A stretch of DNA of 5,444 bases, taken from positions 6,528-11,971 of the forward strand of contig DHRX01000143.1 in assembly GCA_002408345.1 (NCBI GenBank), read 5' to 3'. This document shows, piece by piece, positions 1 through 5,444 of the stretch (position 1 is its first letter; each line of letters starts with the position of its first letter). Source of the DNA: Firmicutes bacterium UBA5301. GTDB lineage: Bacteria; Bacillota; UBA5301. A program made the position numbers and the translations under genes. The notes beneath the pieces are model-generated. The model was given only the letters and a program-made list of their open reading frames with translations. It was not told where the DNA came from and searched no databases.

Positions 1-2276
1 CCCTGACCAGGCCGACTATCTACCCACACTTTTCCGCCCGCTAACTCTACAAAGTTTTTAACTATCGCTAACCCAAGCCCGGTACCTTGGTATTTACGGA
101 CTTTACTAGAGTCAGCCTGGACAAAGGGGTCAAAAATAACTTGTTGCATTTCTGTAGGGATACCGATACCTTCGTCCCAAACAGATATTACCAACGCATC
201 GGCAGCTACTTCTGCCTTTAAGCCAATTTCCTTACCGCTAGGGGTAAACTTAATAGCATTAAACAATAGGTTATAGATAATCTGTTTTAGTTTACGCTCG
301 TCCCCGTAAATTAAGGTTGGTAGCTCTGGGTCCAAGTCTATAGTAAACTTCAACCCAGCTTCAATTGCTTTATCTTTTAATAATAAAGTTGCATTTTGCA
401 ACAATTCCACGATATTAAAAGACTCTGCAGCCCAACTGAGTTTACCTGCTTCAACCTTAGATAAATCTAAAACGTCATTGATTAAACTTAATAAATGCCG
501 AGCTCCTTTTAGGATATTACCTACATAGCGCCGAGTTTTAGCGGTTATCTCGCTATCTTCTAACAATAATTCGCTAAAACCGATAACTGCATTTAACGGG
601 GTTCGTAGTTCATGGGACATAGTCGCCAGAAACTCACTTTTCGCCCGATTAGCCTGTTCTAGATGAGCTACATGGAGTTTGAGTTCAGTAAGATCATGGA
701 ATACCTGAACTACTTCCTGAACTCTACCGCCTAACAAAACAGGGGCGGCGCTAATTTTAATAGGGATCCTGGTCCCATCTTTTTTGCGGATATAGACCTC
801 TTTAGCTTTAACGTTTATCCCGTCAAAAGCCAGGCAGAATGCACAATCCGGGGTATCACAGATCGGTTCACCGGTAACATAGGTATGCTGTAAAATATCT
901 GAACAGCGCTGCCCCAAGACTTCTTCCTGAGTATATCCGGTAATCTCAGCGGCACCTTTGCTCCAGGAAGTAATTCGATGTTCTGCATTGAGGGTACAGA
1001 TACCATCTAAGGAGCTACGTACCACCGCTTGAAGGTGGGCAAATTTCTCCTCACTTATTTCAGCTTCTTTAGTCACTTGCTCCAATAACCTAAGGTTCTC
1101 GGATTTTTGTTCCTGATCTTGGATAACTAAGCTAACTTGTAAGCCTAAACGGCTAAAGAAGGTTTTTAGTTCTGCCCCCTCAGTACTTACCTCTTCAGGT
1201 ACAATAACTAAAAGAACCCCTTTGAGCTTCACCATCCCAATTGGGACAGCTACAGCCTGACCTGAAATTAGCAGTTGGTTCTGGAAAGCGCTTTGGCCGA
1301 CTAAACCGCTACCCAACTCTACTTTAGTAGCTAACTCACCAGATAGGGCTACCCCTGATTCTAGAGTCAACCGATTTTGCCATTCATCGTAGCGGTAGTA
1401 AGCTCCACCAGTAATTAATTCGTTAGCTAAAAGGGCTTCTAAGACTTGGCGGCTTAAATCTGCTAATGACTTTTCTCCACCAACTACACTACTTAAGACT
1501 TGACTGCCGACATGCTTAAACCGAAAAAGAAGGGTCGCTTGTCTCACTACATTTTGCAGATGAACCATATCGTTTTGACCGACCGGACAAAGCATAAACT
1601 CTGGCGGTAATTTCTCTAAGTTTTGAAAGATTTCTGCTAACGGTCTGGTTAGAGATCGCTGTAGATCCTGACTAACACGCCTTAAAATGATAACACCAGC
1701 TAAAACCAGAGCGATGCTAAAGATCGATAAGATTAAGATTAGCCCGCGGGAAATCTGAATATCCCGAGTAAACAGCATATTCAATTCTTCAGTAATCCCG
1801 TGTAGTTCTTCGCTAATCTCTACATATTCAGCTAAAATCTGGTTACGGTAATAGTCTTCAGCGCCACTCCGTTCAACAGGATCAGGGCTACTCAGTAATT
1901 CCTGAAGATAAACTTGACGTGTATGCACCACCTTATGCCGATCTTGTAACGCTATTACCGACCGCCCTAAAAGGGTACCCTGAACTAATCGACTTAAATT
2001 CTCTAAATGCTCATCGACAGGACAATCCCCAGCAGCAACCAACTGTACTGGAGTTCCAAATAAAAGATCTCTAATCATGACCAAAGACTCTAACTGGTCA
2101 TGGAGGGCCATTTCTACTGCAGTAGTCGCATTCTGAAAAAGTTGAGCTTGCTCAGAAGTACGCCAAAAATAAAAGAGAGAGACCGAGGTTAAAAGAGCTA
2201 AAAATACCAGTAAAATTAAAATTACCTGAAAATGGGCTAGCAATTTATTTTGAATTACCGACTGATCTCTGCCCAT
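1..2276 (-). CDS. Membrane-bound sensor histidine kinase with GAF-like and Cys-rich PAS domains (C-terminus off the left edge)
   Basis: Translating the minus strand from the ATG at 2276 gives 758 codons with no stop before the window edge. TM1 is about residues 17-38. An extracytoplasmic, mostly helical segment spans about 39-177, and TM2 is about 178-198. A degenerate HAMP-like linker (about 200-250) leads to a GAF-like domain (about 255-384, with LGSGLVGQSA), a short coiled coil and a PAS/PAC domain (about 412-532). HisKA contains ATMSHELRTPLNAVIGF with phospho-acceptor His555. HATPase_c shows the N box (Asn673), G1 box DEGIGIP (Asp701), F box IFDPFVQAD and G2 box GTGLGLAI (731-738). Only the last strand or so of the ATPase core is missing, and a receiver domain beyond it cannot be excluded. 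The start is firm: an in-frame TGA lies 24 bases upstream and AGAAGGGGG ends 5 bases before the ATG. It should autophosphorylate on His555 and pass phosphate to a regulator not present here. The signal is unknown. It is transcribed divergently from the lyase gene. Confidence 0.94.
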   Translation of the reverse strand, partial: MGRDQSVIQNKLLAHFQVILILLVFLALLTSVSLFYFWRTSEQAQLFQNATTAVEMALHDQLESLVMIRDLLFGTPVQLVAAGDCPVDEHLENLSRLVQGTLLGRSVIALQDRHKVVHTRQVYLQELLSSPDPVERSGAEDYYRNQILAEYVEISEELHGITEELNMLFTRDIQISRGLILILSIFSIALVLAGVIILRRVSQDLQRSLTRPLAEIFQNLEKLPPEFMLCPVGQNDMVHLQNVVRQATLLFRFKHVGSQVLSSVVGGEKSLADLSRQVLEALLANELITGGAYYRYDEWQNRLTLESGVALSGELATKVELGSGLVGQSAFQNQLLISGQAVAVPIGMVKLKGVLLVIVPEEVSTEGAELKTFFSRLGLQVSLVIQDQEQKSENLRLLEQVTKEAEISEEKFAHLQAVVRSSLDGICTLNAEHRITSWSKGAAEITGYTQEEVLGQRCSDILQHTYVTGEPICDTPDCAFCLAFDGINVKAKEVYIRKKDGTRIPIKISAAPVLLGGRVQEVVQVFHDLTELKLHVAHLEQANRAKSEFLATMSHELRTPLNAVIGFSELLLEDSEITAKTRRYVGNILKGARHLLSLINDVLDLSKVEAGKLSWAAESFNIVELLQNATLLLKDKAIEAGLKFTIDLDPELPTLIYGDERKLKQIIYNLLFNAIKFTPSGKEIGLKAEVAADALVISVWDEGIGIPTEMQQVIFDPFVQADSSKVRKYQGTGLGLAIVKNFVELAGGKVWVDSRPGQ

Positions 2277-2300
2277 AGCCTCCCCCTTCTCGGATAATCA

Positions 2301-2330
2301 TAATAAGATTGGCTACTATTACCCATTCTA
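2301..2330 (+). promoter_or_regulatory. Candidate sigma-G-like (forespore) promoter for the lyase gene
   Basis: CATTCTA at 2324-2330 fits the sigma-G -10 consensus CATNHTA exactly. TAATA at 2301-2305 fits four of five positions of the -35 consensus GHATR, and the spacer is 18 bases. In B. subtilis the spl operon is transcribed by sigma-G in the developing forespore, so this match is where it would be expected. It implies a leader of about 90 bases. The elements are short and the region is AT-rich, so chance occurrence is quite possible. Confidence 0.35.
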
Positions 2331-2356
2331 TTATCCAGTTTTTCCATATTTAGCAA

Positions 2357-2382
2357 AAGGGACAAAGGTCCTTTGATATGAT
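2357..2382 (+). promoter_or_regulatory. Inverted repeat next to an extended -10-like element
   Basis: AAGGGAC (2357-2363) and GTCCTTT (2368-2374) can pair over 7 positions, including one G-T pair, around the 4-base loop AAAG. TGATATGAT follows at 2374-2382 and resembles an extended -10 element (TGN plus five of six TATAAT positions), although no good -35 is present. The repeat could be an operator at a housekeeping promoter or a small hairpin in a longer leader. The evidence is positional and weak. Confidence 0.25.
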
Positions 2383-2430
2383 TTTCGCAATTGGCAATCT
2401 TAATAGTATCAACTCTAAGGAGAGAAACAG

Positions 2431-3444
2431 ATGTTACCTAAGCAAGTTTTCGTTATGCCAGAAGCCCTCAACTATCCAAACTGCCATGAAATATTAGCCC
2501 GTTTAGAAGAAAAGCAATTGTCTATAGAGTTGCTCAAATCCAATCGTATGCCTAAATCAATTAGCAAAGATCCACAGCAAATGTTTTTAGGTGCTAAACG
2601 CACACTAGTACTAGCGGTCCGGAAAAAAAGTGCTTTTCAAAGTTGCCGGCCTTCTAGCGATTACCAACTCCCTTTAGTTAGCGGATGTCCAGGCCTATGC
2701 CACTACTGCTACTTAAATACTAACTTCGGACCAAACCCCTACGTTCGGGTCTACGTTAATATCGCTGAAATCTTCGAGTGGGCCGAAGAGTATATAATCC
2801 AGCGTCAACCCTTAACCACTATGTTTGAAGGTTCGGCTACCTCTGATCCAGTTCCAGTTGAAGGCTGGACCCAAAGCCTGGCTAAAACTATCGAATATTT
2901 TGCTAACCACCCTTATGGTCGTTTCCGTTTTGTAACTAAATTTGACACTGTTGACAGCTTACTAAAAATTAACCACAAGAATCATACCCAGGTTCGTTTT
3001 ACTCTCAATACCGAGAGAGTTATCAAGTATTGGGATACTGGAACACCAGGTCTCGATAGAAGGCTAGCCGCCGCTGAAAAAATAGCCTTAGCCGGTTACC
3101 CATATGGCTTTTTAATTGGCCCGATTATTACCTATGACAATTGGCAACGTGACTATCGGGAGTTAATCCAAATTATCGCTGCAAAAGTACCACCGACAAC
3201 GGTAAAACAGCTTTCTTTTGAATTGATTACCCACCGCTTTACCCCACGGGCTAAAAAACAGATACTCCAGGTTTACCCTGAAACTGATTTGGATTTAGAT
3301 GAAACCCAACGGGTCTGGAAATATGGTCAGTTCGGTTATGGGAAATGGGTTTATCCTCCTGCCACTTATGCTACCATCCAAGAAGTTTTAGTACCCGAGA
3401 TCCACCGCTATTTACCCCAAGCCACAATCATGTATCTCGTCTAA
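2431..3444 (+). CDS. splB: Spore photoproduct lyase (radical SAM DNA repair enzyme)
   Basis: This enzyme reverts the thymine dimer called spore photoproduct (5-thyminyl-5,6-dihydrothymine) to two thymines during germination, using a [4Fe-4S] cluster and S-adenosylmethionine. The 337 residues are close to the roughly 342 of B. subtilis SplB. The cluster motif is Cys86-x3-Cys90-x2-Cys93 in GCPGLCHYCYL, and both tyrosines around the last cysteine (Tyr92, Tyr94) are kept. Other family signatures are PYVRVYVN (103-110), ATSDP (136-140), YGRFRFVTKF (162-171), GYPYGF (222-227), FELITHRFTPRAKK (263-276) and the C-terminal WKYGQFGYGKW (296-306). Notably, residue 136 is Ala where B. subtilis has the hydrogen-donating Cys141. 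Cys72, in FQSCRPSSDYQ, is a possible substitute. The ATG is supported by AAGGAG 8 bases upstream and an in-frame stop just before. mgtE follows 99 bases later on the same strand. A related SPL-family radical SAM protein with another substrate is a less likely alternative. Confidence 0.95.
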   Translation: MLPKQVFVMPEALNYPNCHEILARLEEKQLSIELLKSNRMPKSISKDPQQMFLGAKRTLVLAVRKKSAFQSCRPSSDYQLPLVSGCPGLCHYCYLNTNFGPNPYVRVYVNIAEIFEWAEEYIIQRQPLTTMFEGSATSDPVPVEGWTQSLAKTIEYFANHPYGRFRFVTKFDTVDSLLKINHKNHTQVRFTLNTERVIKYWDTGTPGLDRRLAAAEKIALAGYPYGFLIGPIITYDNWQRDYRELIQIIAAKVPPTTVKQLSFELITHRFTPRAKKQILQVYPETDLDLDETQRVWKYGQFGYGKWVYPPATYATIQEVLVPEIHRYLPQATIMYLV

Positions 3445-3543
3445 ATCAACTATAAATAGTGCAAAAAGCGCCGATTTAGGTTATCCTATTGATGGGCCGC
3501 CGTTCCTTTATACCTAATTTTAACCACAGAAAGGGGGAGGACA
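3445..3543 (+). promoter_or_regulatory. Spacer and leader ahead of mgtE with strong ribosome binding site
   Basis: This 99-base gap has no convincing terminator hairpin after the lyase stop, so read-through into mgtE is possible. No well-spaced sigma-A promoter stands out: TTGATG (3489-3494) and TATACC (3509-3514) are only 14 bases apart. The gap is too short to hold a full M-box magnesium riboswitch, which often precedes mgtE in Firmicutes. AGAAAGGGGG at 3528-3537 can pair with the 16S rRNA tail (one G-U pair) and ends 6 bases before the mgtE ATG. Confidence 0.5.
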
Positions 3544-4881
3544 ATGGAACTAATTGATCTTCTGCAACAGCAGCTACTGCAAGATGATTTATCAGAGGCG
3601 ATTACAACTGCTGCCAGTATGCACCCTGCCGATGTGGCTGAAGCATTACAAGAAGTAGCTATCCAAAAGCAAGCCGTCTTTTTAGCAGCTTTACCACACA
3701 GACAGGCTGCCGAAATCCTGCAAAAGCTAGAATTAGAAGAAGAAGTTCTGATCCTTAACCAAATTGGACCGACCTTGGCTACCGAAATCCTACGCGAAAT
3801 GTCGACAGACGATGCTACCGACTTATTAGCCAAACTACCAAAAGAGAGTAGTGACAAGTTAATCCTATTACTCCAGGAGGAAGGTCAGGGGTTAAGAGAG
3901 CTCCTGGAATATGAAGAGGATACTTCTGGTGGTTTGATGGCTACCGAATTCGTCGCTGTCCGGGAAGACCAAACTGTTGTAGAAGTTTTGTCCTTACTCC
4001 GCAAACAAGCACCTGCGGCGGACATTGCTTACTATATATATGTTGTTGATCACACTAATAAGCTGACCGGTGTACTTTCCCTACGGGAATTGGTTGTCAG
4101 CCCACTAACGGCTGAAATTGGTTCAATTATGATGCGGGACGTCGTTTCCGTCCCAGAAGATATGGACCAGGAAGAAGTCGCTCGCCTTTTTGATAAGTAC
4201 AGCTTCTTGGTCTTACCGGTTGTTGATGAGGAGAATCGCCTAATCGGTATTATTACAGTCGACGACGTTTTAGGGGTCGTTGAAGAAGAAGCGACTGAAG
4301 ATATTCATAAATCAGCCTCAATTTCTCCTTTGGAAACTAACTATGCTAATGCCGGTGTATTTACTTTGTTTAGTAAGCGGGTTTTCTGGTTACTTGGTTT
4401 AATTATAGTCAACTTAATATCCACCGGTATTATGGCCGCTTATGAAGATGTATTGGCATCAGTAATCACTCTAACTTTTTTTATTCCTTTACTGATCGAT
4501 ACCGGCGGAAATACAGGTTCTCAATCGGCAACACTAATTATCCGTGCTTTGGTTACCAAAGACGTAGAACTATCCGATTGGCGTGATGTATTCCTAAAAG
4601 AACTAGCGGTAGGGGTTAGCCTCGGCCTTGTTCTAGGCATAGCCGGTTCCTGTCTCGGCCTATTTCGGGGCGATCTACGTGTAGCTATCGTTGTTGGGCT
4701 AACCATGAGTGCAATAGTAATAGTGGCCAATTTAATCGGTATGATCTTACCGTTTATTCTAACCCACTTACGGATGGATCCAGCGGTAATTAGCGCCCCC
4801 CTGATTACTTCTATTGTTGATGCGGTTGGCTTACTGATCTATTTTTCAATTGCCGCCTGGGTATTCCAATTTTCACTCTAA
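3544..4881 (+). CDS. mgtE: Magnesium transporter MgtE
   Basis: MgtE is a homodimeric inner-membrane Mg2+ channel that closes when its cytosolic domains bind Mg2+. The 445-residue protein has the full family layout. An N-terminal superhelical MgtE_N domain (about 5-125) contains HPADVAEALQEV and STDDATDLLAKLP. Two CBS domains lie at about 133-187 and 195-250. An acidic stretch, EEEATEDIH (247-255), leads through the connecting plug helix to five transmembrane helices (about 278-299, 303-322, 352-373, 379-405 and 414-443). The signature DTGGNTGSQSATLIIRAL spans 319-336. In the last helix MDPAVISAPLITSIVDAVG (411-429), Asp426 matches the pore aspartate Asp432 of the Thermus enzyme. An in-frame TGA at 3490-3492 with no other start codon between supports the ATG. 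The gene lies 99 bases after the lyase gene and ends 6 bases before a strong terminator. It appears intact. Confidence 0.96.
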   Translation: MELIDLLQQQLLQDDLSEAITTAASMHPADVAEALQEVAIQKQAVFLAALPHRQAAEILQKLELEEEVLILNQIGPTLATEILREMSTDDATDLLAKLPKESSDKLILLLQEEGQGLRELLEYEEDTSGGLMATEFVAVREDQTVVEVLSLLRKQAPAADIAYYIYVVDHTNKLTGVLSLRELVVSPLTAEIGSIMMRDVVSVPEDMDQEEVARLFDKYSFLVLPVVDEENRLIGIITVDDVLGVVEEEATEDIHKSASISPLETNYANAGVFTLFSKRVFWLLGLIIVNLISTGIMAAYEDVLASVITLTFFIPLLIDTGGNTGSQSATLIIRALVTKDVELSDWRDVFLKELAVGVSLGLVLGIAGSCLGLFRGDLRVAIVVGLTMSAIVIVANLIGMILPFILTHLRMDPAVISAPLITSIVDAVGLLIYFSIAAWVFQFSL

Positions 4882-4887
4882 TTAAAC

Positions 4888-4917
4888 AGCCGGCGGGGTT
4901 ATTCCGCCGGCTTCTTT
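4888..4917. terminator. Rho-independent terminator between convergent mgtE and chemotaxis genes
   Basis: AGCCGGCGG (4888-4896) pairs perfectly with CCGCCGGCT (4904-4912), giving a 9-base-pair GC-rich stem with a 7-base loop. On the plus strand the T-rich tail TTCTTT follows, 6 bases after the mgtE stop. On the minus strand, after the chemotaxis gene stop about 25 bases earlier, the stem is followed by TGTTTAATT. It probably works in both directions, more strongly for mgtE. Confidence 0.88.
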
Positions 4918-4937
4918 AAGGTTTACTTTGGTTTATT

Positions 4938-5444
4938 CTAATTTAGTTTAAATCTACCGATAGCTTTCTGCAAATCTTGAGCCATTCCGGCTAAAACCTC
5001 AGTAGCTTGGGCAATCTCTTCCACCGATGCTGTTTGCTCTTCTGAACTAGCCGCTATTTCTTCAGTACCAGCAGCAGCTTCCTCTGTTATCGCTGCAATA
5101 GATTCTACAGCTTGCATTACCTCTGTACTATTTTGGGCTAGCCCCTTAGTTGCCAGGCTAACATTTTGGATTTGATCTACTGTAACTTTGATCGCTTGTA
5201 CAATAGCTTCAAACGCCTCTCTAGTCCCAAGCATTACATCTGTGCCTACCTCTACTTCCTGAGTGCCAGCTTGCATCGCCTCTACAGCTCTTTCGGTGCC
5301 GATTTGAATTTGGCTAATCAAAGTAGAGATCTCTTCAGCTGCCTGACGCGACTGTTCCGCCAGTTTGCGTACTTCTTCGGCTACCACAGCAAAGCCCCGT
5401 CCCTGTTCACCAGCCCGAGCTGCTTCAATAGCCGCATTTAAGGC
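4938..5444 (-). CDS. Methyl-accepting chemotaxis protein, C-terminal signalling domain (N-terminus off the right edge)
   Basis: The minus-strand frame is open from the right edge to the TAG at 4938-4940 and gives 168 residues. It begins within the highly conserved hairpin tip that contacts CheA and CheW: EAARAGEQGRGFAVVAEEVR (visible residues 7-26), followed by KLAEQS. A GTG at 5387 lies inside this motif (the second V of FAVV region) and is not a start. The descending coiled-coil helix follows, with a methylation-type region rich in Glu pairs (EEAAAGTEEIAASSEEQ, about 121-137). It ends in RFKLN, without a CheR-docking pentapeptide of the NWETF type. The sensor, any transmembrane helices, HAMP and the ascending helix lie outside the window, so the ligand and the membrane or soluble nature are unknown. 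The gene converges on mgtE with the shared terminator between them. Confidence 0.96.
   Translation of the reverse strand, partial: ALNAAIEAARAGEQGRGFAVVAEEVRKLAEQSRQAAEEISTLISQIQIGTERAVEAMQAGTQEVEVGTDVMLGTREAFEAIVQAIKVTVDQIQNVSLATKGLAQNSTEVMQAVESIAAITEEAAAGTEEIAASSEEQTASVEEIAQATEVLAGMAQDLQKAIGRFKLN

Larger units (their letters stand above)
2277..2430. promoter_or_regulatory. Divergent intergenic region between histidine kinase and spore photoproduct lyase
   Basis: These 154 bases hold both translation start regions and must contain the promoter of each gene unless one is expressed from elsewhere. On the minus strand, the only moderately good kinase promoter is TTGCTA (2351-2356) with GATAAT (2330-2335), but its 15-base spacer is short. 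On the plus strand, the lyase has the ribosome binding site AAGGAG at 2417-2422, 8 bases before its ATG. An in-frame TAA at 2416-2418 rules out an upstream start. No small gene of the splA type precedes the lyase, unlike the B. subtilis splAB arrangement. Confidence 0.6.

Noticed and set aside
815..1006. 63-residue minus-strand open frame
   Set aside because: It lies out of frame inside the PAS-coding part of the histidine kinase, has no recognisable motif, and is a shadow of that gene.
1..2276. Possible decayed or frameshifted kinase, because no complete long frame starts and ends here
   Set aside because: Reading the frame codon by codon from 2276 shows no stop or shift, with all kinase boxes present. 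It lacks a stop only because the window cuts it.
3486..3857. 123-residue minus-strand open frame
   Set aside because: It is antisense to the start of mgtE, with low-complexity Ser/Cys/Ala composition typical of a reverse-frame shadow.
4521..4730. 69-residue minus-strand open frame
   Set aside because: It is antisense to the mgtE transmembrane region, rich in Thr/Arg/Pro, and shows no family signature.
5385..5387. GTG as start of a short soluble 149-residue chemotaxis-like protein
   Set aside because: The frame continues upstream through the conserved EAARAGEQGRGFA tip to the window edge, so this GTG is an internal valine.
5166..5441. 91-residue plus-strand open frame
   Set aside because: It is antisense to the strongly conserved chemotaxis signalling domain, with no supporting ribosome binding site or motif.

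Overview
The window looks like chromosomal DNA from an endospore-forming, probably anaerobic Firmicute of the class Clostridia. The main evidence is a spore photoproduct lyase whose cysteine layout resembles, from memory, the clostridial rather than the Bacillus form. Strong AGGAGG-type ribosome binding sites, heavy TTA/CTA leucine use and moderate base composition fit this. No species can be named from the sequence alone. No mobile element, CRISPR array, rRNA or tRNA was recognised.

Layout from left to right. (1) Positions 1-2276, minus strand: a large membrane-bound sensor histidine kinase, cut by the left edge. Its order is TM1, extracytoplasmic helical domain, TM2, HAMP-like linker, GAF-like domain, cysteine-rich PAS, HisKA and HATPase_c. 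The reading frame is open from the ATG to the window edge. (2) Positions 2277-2430: a divergent intergenic region with candidate promoters, including a sigma-G-like one, and a small inverted repeat. (3) Positions 2431-3444, plus strand: spore photoproduct lyase, a radical SAM DNA-repair enzyme. (4) Positions 3544-4881, plus strand: the magnesium transporter MgtE, possibly co-transcribed with the lyase. (5) About 4888-4917: a strong hairpin terminator between convergent genes. (6) Positions 4938-5444, minus strand: the C-terminal signalling domain of a methyl-accepting chemotaxis protein, cut by the right edge.

The genes do not form one obvious pathway. They are two signal-transduction genes flanking a spore DNA-repair gene and an ion-transport gene. 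The points most worth following up are the lyase, which has Ala where Bacillus SPL has its catalytic Cys141 but carries an alternative Cys72, and two possible metal or redox sites in the histidine kinase: a His/Cys pattern between the membrane helices and a four-cysteine set in the PAS domain. I found no clearly new multi-gene system.
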